Source: Nemopilema nomurai
Taxonomy: Eukaryota; Cnidaria; Scyphozoa; Rhizostomeae; Rhizostomatidae
DNA: 64,000 nt
Assembly: GCA_003864495.1 (NCBI GenBank)
Contig: ML133410.1
Location: forward strand, 372,001-436,000
Reading direction: 5' to 3'
Numbering within the stretch: the first letter of the stretch is position 1; each line of letters begins with the position of its first letter. The notes under the pieces were generated by a model. The model was not told the DNA's origin. It was given only the letters and a program-made list of their open reading frames with translations, and did not search any database. Positions 1-12,900 of this stretch are shown here, in pieces. Made by a program: the position numbers and the translations under genes.

Positions 1-983
1 TAAGGTTAGATGTATGTTTAATTTTTTCTATAGATTGCCATCAGAGATCTTTTTATTTTTTTTTGAAAAGTTAACCCTTTTTAACTTTTTAACAGATTTC
101 CATTGCATGCACTGTTTTCCAAACAAAATAAGGTTTCTTTATATTTAGGTTATTTGTATTTAATATTTATTCTTTTAGCCTATCTGTTAACTTGTCATTA
201 TGTAATTGAATTTTAGTGAGTTTTATAATTTGCTGTTTGTAGTCCCCTTAAGATAAATTATACTTAGCAGAACTTTCATTGAATTCACACATTGTAAACT
301 AATGAGCTTTACCATTAAGTGGCTAGAAGTCCTATGGCTTAGGGAACAAAGTTTTTCCTGCATAAAGCTATAAGGGCTAATTCGAAGATTTGCGGTATGT
401 AGTTTGGTATTTGTTTTAGGAATATTAAGCCTGGCCATAATTATGTAATCAAGGAGCTAATCAAGTGTTGATCCTCAATGGATCCATAGCAGCAATTATT
501 ATTGCAGAACATTTTTGTGGCTATTTGTTTTGAAAGGACAATGTATATATATACTGCTTTTCGTTCTGACTCTCTGACTCAAACATTATCTTTTTCCTTT
601 ACTCTTTTCTTCAGCATTTATTTCCGTTTCTCTAGACATGTTTTCATTTGCCAAATTCACAAGGACATCTTTTTCACGTGGCAAAATTCATGCAAACTAA
701 AAGTTGGGGTTGTTATTTGCATACTTAAGTAACTAGTTTTGGAAGATCATTAGGTTATTGGAGAATCCCTGATATAATCAAATACCCTGTGTCCACGCCC
801 AACATTAATGATGAAGAACATTTGTATGCAATTTGGCTGATGGCAAAAATGGATACAACCTTCAAGCTACAAAACAGCTGCAGTAAAGGGTGGGAAGCAG
901 ATGTAAATAGCGCTAGTGTCTTTCAATTGCAAAATCTAGCACGAAAACCGAACAATAAGAAGTCAGACAATATTCCAAATCGA
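1..983. other. 3' flank of the zinc-finger gene, no gene seen
   Basis: AT-rich sequence downstream of the stop codon of the minus-strand zinc-finger gene. It probably holds that gene's 3' UTR. Minus-strand AATAAA signals lie at about 617-622 and 166-171. The open frames here are short, have no family signature and start with no recognisable motif. The open frame at 789-1247 on the plus strand is antisense to the terminal zinc-finger exon. Confidence 0.6.
617..622 (-). terminator. Candidate poly(A) signal of the zinc-finger gene
   Basis: On the minus strand this reads AATAAA, about 360 bp past the zinc-finger stop codon at 984. It is the nearest canonical hexamer I noticed downstream. AT-rich flanks produce this hexamer often by chance, so it is only a candidate. 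Confidence 0.3.
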
Positions 984-3900
984 CTATGCGTGAACAAGAT
1001 TATTATAAGGAAACGTGGCGCGCAACGTATTCGCGGGGTTGTGCGAAGGGCATGTGTGTTTGTTGACATCTTTAGTTTTCAACTCGTGACCACATTGATT
1101 GCAAACATTGCTTCGGTCTCTTTCGTGTATCTTTTGATGTCGTTTCAAGTGCGATGTCTGCGCGAAGCACTTGCTGCATTCGTTACATTTGTAAGGTCTC
1201 TCGCCGCTGTGCACACGAAGATGGGACTGCAAATGCACCTGCCTTGAGAACTTGCTATTGCAGATTTTGCACTGGAAGGGCTTCTCGCCGCTGTGGATAA
1301 GAAGGTGCCTCCGCAGTGTTGAAGACACAGTGAAACACATTCCACATTCTTGACAGGAATACGGCTTCACTCCTTAAAGGGCGAACAAAAGAAATAAAAG
1401 TCAAAGAAAGAAATATTTATTGGAACAACTGCCTTGTACTAAGTATCCGGGTATGATTATCAGCGGTTTCTCCTGATTATTTCCGAATAGTTTACTTCTA
1501 TTTTGCTTATAACGTGCTCTACATTGTGCTAGAAAAGACTTGAGTCTTTAGAGCTTTTTTCTAACTGTATAAATGTTGTGTCGAAAAGCTTTTTAGATCC
1601 CTTCTTAGAAAGCATAAGAAATAATCAGACCCATAAGAAGCTTGAATCAGAACTATAAAACACTTACAATTATCAAGTTGCAATCGCATTCCTTAAAAGA
1701 TATTGAGCTAGACGTTCTATCCGCAACTATTCCTTTCAAATTTGTTGCCTTTTGGTTATTTTCCTACATTTGCCTACCCTGAGTAGTGTCGGGCGAAAAA
1801 GGACTTCAAGCGTGGAAAAACCATGGGCTCCTGCTAGTTTGAAACATTTAAAAATTATTACAATTGTTTCAATTAAAAGTTCAATAGCTGTTAAAATCAA
1901 GATGTTATTCAGTCTCATTTTCAACTCACCACTGTGTATCCTTTCATGATCTCTTAAACCATTCAGAAGCGCGAATTCTTTTCCACATACACTGCATTGG
2001 TAATCTTTCACCCCTGTATGTTTCGTCAAATGGTAGTTTAAGCTAGACTTTCTTGGAAATCCTTTCCCACAGGTCTGACAGGTAAAAGGTCTTTCGTTTG
2101 TATGGCGTCTCATGTGAATTTTTAACGAATTATGGCTTGTGAATCGTGTTCCACATTCATTGCATTGGTGGCTCCTATTTCCTGTTCTATTGCACTGATG
2201 TGATTGCAAGAAGGCAACTGCCTTGAAAACTTTACCACATTTGTCACATCTGTGGACTGTATTATCTTTAGGCATATGCAGTAACAACTCATGCTTACGC
2301 AGTTGACTATGACTGGAAAATGACTTCTCACATCTATCACATGACACTGGCACATCCGTATCTGATTGGGCTAAAAGTTTGATTTTCTCATTTACTTTTA
2401 AAAAGACTTGCGTACAATGTTAAGCTCCGGGCCAGCCAAAATATCAAGCATAAAAGCATATTCATGTTGCGCTCAAGAATAGAAAAAGTCTCCACATGAA
2501 AACATTGTGTTGATATCGCTGATTAACAATAGATGATATAGTGTCAAAATAACAATGTCCAAATAATAGACAGCCTTAGCAGAGCATGATATGTAGATTT
2601 GTTCCCTTGGTTTTGTAATAAAGTAAATTTGTCACGAGAGAGCTGCATAATGAATTGACATCTTGCATCTCTCAACAAGACTTTGATTTGCTAGTAGTTT
2701 GCTAAATAAAAATTCCAAATAATGCAGAAAAGAAGCAGAAGAATTGATCAGCATTATTATGGTAGAGAAACCTGATAAGCGATTTTCAAAACTAGAGCTG
2801 CAAATATGAATACTGGCAGCTTCAGTCACAGTTTGAGACACACAAAAAACAGGTACATACAATCAGGTTCCTTTTGAACAACTGCCATCTTCTTTTCACT
2901 ATTAGAAGTTGAGGTTTGTACAAGGGCTTTGAGAAAAAATTCTTTAAACTCCGGGTTTTTTTTCAGTTCATCCATGTGATCTGGAGCTGGTGAAAGAATG
3001 ATAACACAAATTACCATGGACCATGACATCAAAAGAGACACAAAGTCACTGTATGCATAGACACAATTGACTTGAATTCTACAACATGTGAATGGATCAC
3101 ACCAAAACATTGGTTTAAAAGCTTTCTCTTCCTGAACACAATGTATATGAGGCAAAACATCTTGCTCACTGTACAATACAGTTTTAAAATTCAAAATAAC
3201 AGATGTCAGTTAAAGGTTCAAAGACATGAATCTATAAAGCTTGAAACTTTAATACAATATTCAAATACAAATAACTCCTTACAGCTTTTACATTATATCC
3301 GAACATGCAAATTACAGATTACATGCATAGATTGAATGTTACACTATGTGTTAATACAACATCCCACCTTACATATTGTTCCCTATCAAGCAAATTATAT
3401 CTTTGAGATATTTGTTGGTTTGCAACAGTATATTTAACATGTTTATTTATTAAACAGTGATACCCTGCTAAATATATACCTCCTTCAAAATCAAACATAC
3501 CAACTATTCGGATATAGCCATCAAAAAAGGTAATGCTGACTGTTGTTACTCCTGTTGTTTCATACCACTCTTTTATCTTTAAAACAAAGAATACACCAAA
3601 ATGACAGAAGCAGATAATATTAGACCTAAGAGGCTACAAGTGTAAGTAGGTGTTACGACTTTTGTTTAAAAGCTAGTTCTTCCAAATCACAACCTTACCT
3701 TGTCTTACAGCCTCTATCAATAGCGTTGCATTTTACCTTTCCGCTTTGGCTAAAGGTATCTAATTTTTGTGGATATGTTTTTTCTCCTTTGGTCATAATG
3801 GAATTATAAAAAATATTGTTTCTTGACCATTTGCAATTTTTACATGATTATAAGGCTTAATATTGCCTGCATCAATTCTCATCATAGAGTGTTGACTTTT

Positions 3901-4704
3901 CAAAAAGTACTTTAACAACAGTCAAAAATAGTCAGTAGAATTTTTGCTTTTAACACAAGAACACATTGCTTAGGATATGCAAGGATATGTTGGTGAGATT
4001 ACTTACATTTGTTTCAAATAATTCCAATTTATTTCTATTGTATGCTAATTGCTCCAGTCTGCTAAGCGTTTTCATATCAGATACCTACAAGTAATAATTT
4101 CACAATACATCGAAGAACACAATTTTCTACAGAGCAAAGCAACATGGATGGCATGATGGAATGGATAAATAGATAGATAGATGGATGAATGGATGGTGGG
4201 ATTGATTGATGGGATGGATTGATGAATAGTTGTCATAATGTTTACGATTTATGCATATTATCAAGGATTGACTATGGAATTCTTTCCAGCGAAATAGAAA
4301 ATCACGGAAAATTGTATACCAGTCACAGAATAAATTAAAATAGAATAGAAGCCTTAAAGCGAGTTTGTATGATCATACAAAATCATCTAATCAACCTAGA
4401 AAAATACACGATGCAATCATTTTAAGAATATTCTCTCCTTTATATGTTTGAAAATGTACTTCGACAAGACGTTTACCTCAATACCTACATCAACGTCTGA
4501 GCAGCCCATGTCATTATTCAAACTGCAACCTTCAATTTCCCTTGTCTGATCATTTGTGTTCAAGTCTTTCGCCGTACAAGTCGCTTCTTGACGTGTAAAA
4601 CTATCACCATAACCTTCAGTTAGGCCACCTGGACCATTCGACGGCGACAGTAGGCTAGAGGCATCGGTTGGGTCTGCATTTATTTGGCTTACAATAAAAG
4701 ACAT
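984..4704 (-). CDS. C2H2 zinc-finger protein, six coding exons, about 457 aa
   Basis: Probable nuclear DNA-binding transcription factor. Exons on the minus strand in transcript order: 4704-4477, 4084-4007, 3576-3501, 2986-2861, 2406-1930 (or from 2394) and 1372-984. Every junction has GT/AG sites and the frame carries through. The start is the ATG at 4704. The first ~190 residues are non-finger: an acidic, Ser/Thr-rich head, then a Leu-rich helix-like stretch and a short segment containing EWYETTG. I recognise no KRAB, BTB or ZAD domain there. From about residue 192 there are eight finger units with Cys pairs CDRC, CDKC, CNEC, CQTC, CSVC, CQEC, CKIC and CNEC. They are joined by linkers close to the TGEKP type (HSGVKPY, HSGEKPF, HSGERPY). 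A ninth, short CNQC unit is degenerate. The second unit looks like C2HC. The joint between the last two exons restores the codon for Gly in HSGVKPY, which supports the model. The two acceptors of exon 5 differ by 12 bp and keep the same frame. I cannot name the vertebrate orthologue. Confidence 0.85.
4143..4229. repeat. Degenerate tetranucleotide (GATG/GATA/GATT) microsatellite
   Basis: Lies in the first intron of the zinc-finger gene. Runs of GATA, GATG and GATT four-base units, with interruptions, cover about 85 bp. The repeat is imperfect and seems old. No function is implied. Confidence 0.7.
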
Positions 4705-6532
4705 GCTGACAGTCTATCTTACAGTTGCTTCTGTTTTGAGATATTACTCACTCTCAAAGCACAAAACGTAGCTATCTTATTCGAAAAACTATCATTACAA
4801 GGTCGTCAACACACATGCAATTAACAATTTGTTGTTGTGTTGATAAACACTGATCGCTCCTCCGTGAAGGCGAAGAACACAACAGAGGTTGCGCAGTGTC
4901 TAGCAAAAATTGAGCAGAAAACGGGGTGAGGGGGGTATTAACATTAGCTTGCAATAGTTTACAATGCATTATGAATGTTCCATGGTCCACAGCAATTTGA
5001 ACGAACATGGCCTGAGTTGTATTCAAATGTGTAAACAATCTGCCATCATAATTTGTACATTTTCGCCCGACACTCCTTTGAGTATACAAACGCCGGCAAA
5101 TGACCAAAAGCTGACAATATAGATAGCCAGTTGAAGATCAAAAACACTAGAGGGTTGTAAGAACAACGCACGATTGGCTGTAAATAACCAATCAGCGTCC
5201 ATATTTTTTGACCAAAAAGCCAAAGAGTATGCGAAAACATTTTTCCGCTATTTCTTGCCATAGTGAAGATTTGAACAACGCGGGAAGCTTTAGCGAGTTT
5301 CGGTTCCATTCCTTCCTTGCCATTGTGAAAGGTGTCTCTATCCATTATAATCATCCTAGTTGCAACTGCAGTGGTTTACATAAAATCAAAGATTATGTCC
5401 ATTGTCTGAGTTGATCATTTTTCTAAAAAAACAGGAACACATTTTGGGAGTAAATTATGAGTCATCCACTCTTGCATTTTTCTAAGACATTGTAAAAGTA
5501 CAGCCTTTACAGCAAAGGTAGAGCCGGCAAAGAAAAGGTACAGCTGACGCAGCAAGGATATTAAACAAAATTAGGCAAAGATATTAGAGCAAGGATATTA
5601 GACATAATGATGTTTCTTCCAAGTGACATTTAAGTTAAAAAGTTCGCGTTTGATTGGAATGTTTAGCTTCAAAGATTGAACTGGGACAACTTTCAAGAGA
5701 ACAAGACTTCAATGCCCTTGCGGTGGGTCGCGTCCAGAAAGATTGATTCAGAATGTGACATTGGATTTAAATTATCCAACAAAGTATACCTACGAATTTT
5801 GTAACTCCAGGGAATTGAGCAGCGAAACTTAAAAAGGATTAAAAATAATAAAAACATTTAAATTCTAATTAATCTTATACACGCACTTAATTGAATAAAC
5901 GTTTCGTACCAAAAAAATTTGAAATTGAACGGAAAAGCACAGCCATAAGTTGAAAATACTTCTTCATCCGACACGCCTCTGACTATGATAAGATTAACGT
6001 TTGAAAATAATTAAAACCGACAAAAGAGATAGCCAGTTGCGAATCTAAAACCATGAGCGAGGCTGTAAAAAGCAGCGCATTATTGGCTATGAAGAGACCA
6101 ATAAGCTTCCACTGGCACCATCCATTAGAGGGAGACATGCTGAAAAGGGGAAAACAACCCAATATTAGATGAACTGCAGTCTCTTCTTGGTGCTTCGTTC
6201 AGTGGGGTACAAGTGAAGGCGGAAGTTAAGAGTCAAAACACTATCATTGTTTCGAATGCTTCTATTTGCACAATGTCGCTTTGATTTGTATGTCAGATGT
6301 GAATTTCCCCGCTGCTGTCTATGCTGGTTCATCGGTCTTCATCTTTGCTGTCTATCTTGGACCTTTGCTTGTAAACGCCAAGTCAAGGACATCCTTCTTC
6401 ATGGTGAGTCTATTCTGTAGCTTATTAATGGAAGATAGAACAGTGAATATATAAGTTCAGGAGGGCTGGTAGGCCCGTGGACATGCCAATAGCTTTGGCT
6501 CGAGGAAGTGAACAGCTCGCTTTAAAAACAGG

Positions 6533-6935
6533 TTACTTATTCCACAGGTTAAACATAACATACATTGACAAAAAAGACTCAAAGTGTAGATACGAGCCCT
6601 CATTTTTAGCATTAGTAATTTTTTTAAATTTTCTACAAGCTTTTTCGCTCTTTTCGTTGCTATTTGTATCAGAATTTGGCCCCTCCCACTCCTTTTTCTC
6701 TTTTGTCATACCGAAATGCCTGTAGACTTTCTCGGCAATTGGATGAAATCTATCCAAACAGCAGCGCAATGATTTTAGCTTTTCGTCATAAATGACGTCG
6801 TTAAAGCCCCAACAAGGTTTTCTTTGCTTAGTAAAGCTCTTGAAGAAAATGGGATCTTGGGGTGCAGCAACCACGTGTAAAGGTAAAGCTTCCGTAGAGA
6901 AGACGGAGACAATTCGCGTAGATTGGTCATATTGC
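6533..6935 (-). other. Exon-like open segment, unknown product
   Basis: Preceded on the minus strand by an acceptor-like sequence ending in TGCGCAG at 6940-6936. Two frames stay open after it. One is about 134 codons, ends at 6533 and contains KVYRHFGM. The other is shorter and starts with NMTNLREL. I recognise neither protein. An upstream block on the same strand near 7511-7600 ends at a donor-like GTAATG and would join in phase to the shorter frame. It could be part of a real gene, a relic or a chance open frame. Confidence 0.2.
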
Positions 6936-8194
6936 CTGCGCACAAATAATAATCACAAGTAATTAAGCTACAAAGCACGACTTTGTTTAGCTTCTCCGAT
7001 TTTCTGCTCTTCGTTCAAAGTCAATGTTTGGTTCAAATTCAAATATTTTATCATGAATTTCTAAATGCTGCACTTGGCTGAAATCAAACACTTTTTCCTT
7101 GAACCTAACAATGATCATTTTGCATAAGCCCCTTAAAAGAAAGGAAGGCTTCTTGTGCCAGCAATGGTCATCCCAGCTCGTTCTTCGATTTCGGCTTTAC
7201 AGCGTATGGTAGAGCCATTTAATAAATGCTTTATAATTTGTATCTGTGTACATTCATTTCCTTTGATCGTGGTCTACTGATTCTTTGCACAAAAAATTTA
7301 ATCCATAATTTAACTGCTTTGATCTAGTCCCACCGTACACAGATATCTGGTTCTGTTCAAAACATACAATCCATTTTTCTTTGAGCTGGCGCTTCTTTGC
7401 GCTTTAAGTGCAGAACGCGGTGCGTATAATTAGCGGCCCTCTCTTGCGGATAGCAATCCAGTAAAGAAGCTTTAAATTGTTTTGGTAACTTTTAAAGTTA
7501 AATGCATTACCCACCAGTTTAATGTCTTCATTTGAAGGAAACGAAGAACGAAGTGGTTTGGGAATGCAGGGTGACACGAAAAACACTTAGTGGCGTAAGG
7601 TTTGGAGAATTCTTATATAGTGTTACCGGCTTATTACATTTATAAATTTGAGGCACCAGGTGGTCCATGACGCAACAGAATCTGTAAGAGGCAGACTGCA
7701 TTTTAGTTGACAATTGATTCTTCACTTTTGTTCTGCTTCTCGATTTCCAGCGAAACAAGCAAAGGATCAAACTAAAAAACAAGTTTCTTTTCTGCTATCC
7801 GAGCTTTGCAGATAGCATCTGTATGCCAATAACATTGCGATATTTAGTTTTCTTTTTCTTCCACTTGTATTTGTGACTGATGCTAATGAGAATTGAAACG
7901 AGAGTAACTTGTTCGTTGCCAAATGAATGCCACCTTGGTGGAGGACACCAAAGGACCCTTCTACTTCAACACATCCGTACTACGAGGGTTTCTGCATTTA
8001 AGAGGCATTCTGTTTCTGGCATCGCCCGTGCAGAAGAGCTTGAAATGGCAAAAAGAGTATCCCCAGTTGCATCTTTGTTGCATTAAAGGGCAGATAATTT
8101 TCACATTCATTACTCATACGCTTACAACTTGTTGCTTTACTACTTACGATTACCAAAATATGCAATCGTGGGAGGAACATGCTTTGGGAGAGCT

Positions 8195-8207
8195 GGGGGG
8201 GGGGGGG
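8195..8207 (+). repeat. Poly(G) run of 13
   Basis: An uninterrupted run of 13 G in the intergenic region. Such runs are unstable and hard to sequence, so the exact length is uncertain. Confidence 0.85.
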
Positions 8208-9935
8208 CTTTCATTCCTCTAGGCGAACATACGATGCATTTATCCCAGACACATACAGCCCAACTCTCAAAACCGTCGAGCATATTAAAAACAAGAACAC
8301 ATTGAATAAGCTGGCTAACACAAAAAGCTAAACTTCGATCAAGAACAAAGATTGATCGCATTGAAAAATCTCGTTTCTCATGACAGTCCTTCTACAAATA
8401 AAATGACTCTCTTTCTTTATATTTCATGAGATTATTGTAATAATAACCGGCATGAAAATATTCTTTAGAAAATGGTGTGAAATGGGAATAGAGAAAATGG
8501 CACTGGTCATTCAAATTGATATAAATTGACAACAGCCTAAGCGCAAATTGCAGGCCATTATCTAATGGCGAGGGAATTTCGAGGCCACTTTTGTGCTCTT
8601 CATAAATGTAAATACCTCATTAAGAGCCTTCTTGCACAGTTCTCAAACAGCAAGTAAAATGGTGACATTTTTAGGCGAGCTCACCGTGTAGGTGAAATAA
8701 ATTATATCTTGACTCTCTGAGGACCCGACGGTATAACAATAAACAGGCCTGCAATTGCAGATTTAGCTCCAAAGCCTCTTCTACGTTAACAGCCTCGGCT
8801 TGAAACTACGATTAGGCGGATGATCATGATGATCCAAATTCCCACTGTCTGTTTTAGTGTAATGCTTGTCTGAGTGCATCGACAATACGAGCTGCTGGTC
8901 TATCTTGATTAAATCCTGAATTACCTTCGGCCCAATTTCTTTGAGTAAATAGGCTTCAGTTTCACAATAGAATTAAATGCAAAATCGATTCAAAACATCG
9001 ATCTTGATGCGTGAACGTTGTTTTGTAGAGGGAACGACTTGGGCAGCTCTTCAAGTTTGCCTCTACTGCGCTGTTCTTATCAGTGAATCAAATAATGTGT
9101 GGTTTGAGGAAAGTTTCATGATAAGGTAAGGATTGAGGCTGCGTAAACGTTTTGGCTGTAGAATTCATCCAAACATCTGATTCTATAAATGTCTTTACAG
9201 ATTACCATTTGCTGGATATTGAAAAGCTGGAAATCAAATTAGTACGCTGAGGGCTCTAGGAAGCAGCAAGATGCTGTATGGCGGAAGATAAGCACTTGTC
9301 GATCAGAAAGCGACTGTGGTTTGCAAGGATTCGTACTGTGAATTTTCAGACTTCCAGCCAAATCCTCCGCGAATTTTCCAGCGTAATCTGCCAAGAAAGT
9401 ATTGCGTTTCCGGGTGGTTTCCAACAACAGAGACCTGCAGTGTAACTATGGCAACACCAAGAAGAGAGAAGTCAGAAGCAGAACGGAATAATCTTTTGGT
9501 GAAGAAAAATCAAAGAGTTCATGCACACAGCATTTAAACTGCAAAAGAAGAAAGGGAAGCCTTAAACGTTATTGAGAAGAAAACTCTTATGAATTGATGC
9601 AGTCGGGCATTTCCAAAATCCGAATCACATGATCTAAACGGAAACTTGTTACGAATGTTCAAAGCATATTTGTACTAAATTGTATGATTGTCGTCTCTAT
9701 AGGACGGTAGCGGCATTTACTGCAGTTTAATGAGCATCTACTATAAACGATGTTTGTAGACGACACCACGTGTTTTGCAGAATTACGTTAATTCACAGGA
9801 TCGCTCAAACACTCTTATGGGATCATCAACATAAAGCTGATTTCCAAGACTAGCCAAGAGGACTTCCTTATTTGCCTATGGTGACTTCTGGCTAGATATA
9901 GAGAGCCAGGAAAAGATTGGATACCTGAATGCTTC

Positions 9936-12900
9936 ATGATGCGGTTTCAAAGCGTGCCGTTTCAATTGTTTTTGGCATCAGCCTTGATAATGATGGACAT
10001 TGTGAACGCTAACAACATGAGCAACAGTCATATCTTCATAACGAAACTTGCGCAGTCGCAAACAAAGTACCTCACTTCGCCAAGATGGCCCTTGAAGTAC
10101 CCGGCAAATTCCGACCTGCGCTACAAAATCATTCACAACCCGAATGTAAATGTTGAAAAAAGGTATTATTTGCAGATCAAATGGCTTGAATTCGACTTGA
10201 AGGGAAACGTGCAGAATTGCAGTGATTATGTGAGAATTCGCTTCAGGTATGTCAAGGAACATTTCTGGTACTTTGTACTCATTTCTATTTTTTTAGGCTG
10301 GTAGCTGGGGTCATTTTTGGCAGAAGGCATACTTGTTCTGTGTAGAATGCCGAACTACAAGCGAGGAATTCTTGAAAGGGAATTTTATTTCATGTAGAAG
10401 TATCAGAAACAAACAAATGCTATCTTAAGAACTAAAACGAACATGCAAGTGCTTTGAACTTTCATCTGAAACCACATCTTTAATTATTCAAAAATTTCAC
10501 CTGCGCTTGGCAAAATTGTGCAAAAACTGAACCAAACTCAAGTTAAGGAAACAAAACACACACTTTCTTCAACGGAGAATAGGGGAGGGGAATTTTCTTG
10601 CTTTCTCGGAAAAATGCGAACGGTCCGACGTCTTTGGGTATAATCATTGGGAATCGAGAAAACTGAAGATTCTCCTAATACACATCATATTTGTTACCTC
10701 CATTATCTAACTTTGAAGTTGCCCGATTACTTTTCTATCAAAAACGCGTTTAATTCTTTAAGCACTCTTTTTTTATCGTTCTACCTTCTATTCAATTCTT
10801 CGTACACTAAACTAGGCCCCATTATGGTGCCATTAGGAAATGTCAAGATGATTTTGCCTCTCTGATCCTTTCTTTAGAAACAATGATAGACCGGTCTCTT
10901 CTATGGCATCGTCATGTTCAATGCTATTTGTCAAGCTAATGACGGATAAAGTTCCCAGTCTCTCTAAGTCCAGAATCTTGAAAGTTGCAAGTTATCTAAA
11001 ACTACTAATCAAGCTACCAAATTTCTCTTTAAGCTGGACAAGTACGCTGGACTCGAGTGTGAATTTTCCCAACATGCATTTTTAAACCAAATGGTGATAC
11101 CTCACATTGATATCACCAATACAAACCCAAAATTAGAAGAAAACATTTTTTGCCAATAACTTAGCTAAGCTAATTGAACTTCCTGGCTGCCTCTTTCTGT
11201 ATGAAATTCATATGCCGTTTTGTTTAAGACATGATGTAGATAAAAACGTAGATTTGTCTAGTTACAATGTCGTGGAAACAGTTAAAGTGCAACCTGAAGG
11301 ATGATCAGAACAATAAATAGTTACTGCATGTTTGTTTACCTCGGAATATAGGTTTTGCTGCTGTGTGCTGGAAAGTCTTTTAGTGTATCAACCGCACACA
11401 ACACAGCCACAGATTTATCAAAAAATGTTCCAGATTTTTTTCAAACTGAATGATCTTCAGTATACTTCTAAACCATTTTAAACCAAACTGAAATCACCTA
11501 CGTGGCCAAAAGATGTAGAAAACACCTTAGCGAAGACACCTTAATAAAACTCAAGGATTGATTGCGGACCTTCTCCAAAAGAATGCTTTGGCCGACGCCT
11601 CGCACAGCCAACTGTGCCATAGCTTTAGGACTCGATCTCAATTAGAGAAGAAATGTGACTATACCTTTAAATGTAGAACACCTGCGCACGACCTCTTTAC
11701 GATGCCGATTAACTGTGCGTTAGATTTTGTGCCGAGAATCAAAACAACAAACGTGGAGCCACAATGAAAAGGATTTTGAGATTCGCCAAGCTTAGTAATA
11801 AGGTTTTGGTGATGATCTCAACGCAGTTGTTAAATGTTTTTGTTTAGCTTTATGATCAATTAAATTTCGTGCTTTAAAATTGACCTCGAACGCAGAGTAA
11901 TTTTTATATCACATTATCAAACCTCTTTGTTGGTACTTAAGGGGCAAAATAATAATTGTATTTCTCAACGCTTTGAGTAAGATTAACGCGGAGGATAAGT
12001 AGGGTGATTTGAAAACTTATTAACTAAAACTTTTAATTGCTAGGATGATATAAAACCGAAAGCTCGATGTCTACAGAGGAAATAATATAAATATAATACG
12101 ATATAAATACGTCGTAGGCAAAATTCACTGCAACCAATGTTGGGGTTGTTTCGTATTAAGTACTCAATTAATACTTCCAGACATATAGTAAAAGTCCTAG
12201 CCTATTGTTGGCTCTCCTTCGCAACGAATAGTAAAGTCTGCACGCAGGGTATAAGAATCCTAGCTGAAATAAATTTTGAGTAGTTATGTACCTTTCGCCC
12301 GTTTAAATACTTTTGATTAACTTTTTCCTCTGCTTAGTGGACCCTGATGTTCCGTAATAATACCTTGTAAACAATTGCTTTAGAAGTTTGAGGTGATAAC
12401 CATAAATTTAGTAACTATTTCGCGCTGTCTTTTGGGTTAATGGGTTGTCAAACGTTTTGTGGATTAAGGATTTGTTTCAATTTTCCTTATAGCGAAAACG
12501 AGCATCAAGAATTCACCTTCTGTTCTACACAAACTCCTCACACAATATACACAGTGGGTCAAGAAGTCGTGGTCCATTTTCACTCTGGCAAAGAGGGTGT
12601 TGGTTTTGGGTTTCGACTTTTGTATCGTCTAGTGCCATTCAGTAAGATCGTTGGCCTGGAGCATTGCCGGTAAGCACTTGTTCTTCATCGTCTTCATGCA
12701 AGTGATACCGGTTATTCCTTGGTATGCTCGGTATTTCTACACCGGTTTAAGCTGGGTGCTATAGGCTTGCTTGGTTAGGGTTAACCCAGTCAAGGGACCA
12801 CATAGGTTTACCCAACCACCGTGGAACCCGGACAAAGTCAAGCCGTTATTCAGAGTTGGGTTAAACCTAACCTAAAACCTAGGTTAGGCCCCGTGAGATG

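Larger units (their letters stand above)
4705..9935. other. Intergenic region between the zinc-finger and CUB genes
   Basis: Upstream of the minus-strand zinc-finger gene and of the plus-strand CUB gene, so it should hold both promoters (a head-to-head pair about 5.2 kb apart). I see no family-recognisable gene. Weak exon-like pieces are the minus-strand block at 6533-6935 and a plus-strand open frame at 6266-6400 that ends at a GTGAGT donor-like site. A G13 run lies at 8195-8207. The rest is AT-rich with no clear structure. Confidence 0.6.

Noticed and set aside
7923..8222. 99-codon plus-strand open frame starting MNATLVED
   Set aside because: The 3' part runs into a poly(G) tract and AT-rich DNA. 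There is no domain, signal or splice context that sets it apart from chance.
12778..12790. Interstitial telomere repeat (TTAGGG)
   Set aside because: Only one TTAGGG unit occurs, as part of the fold-back arm, and there is no tandem array.
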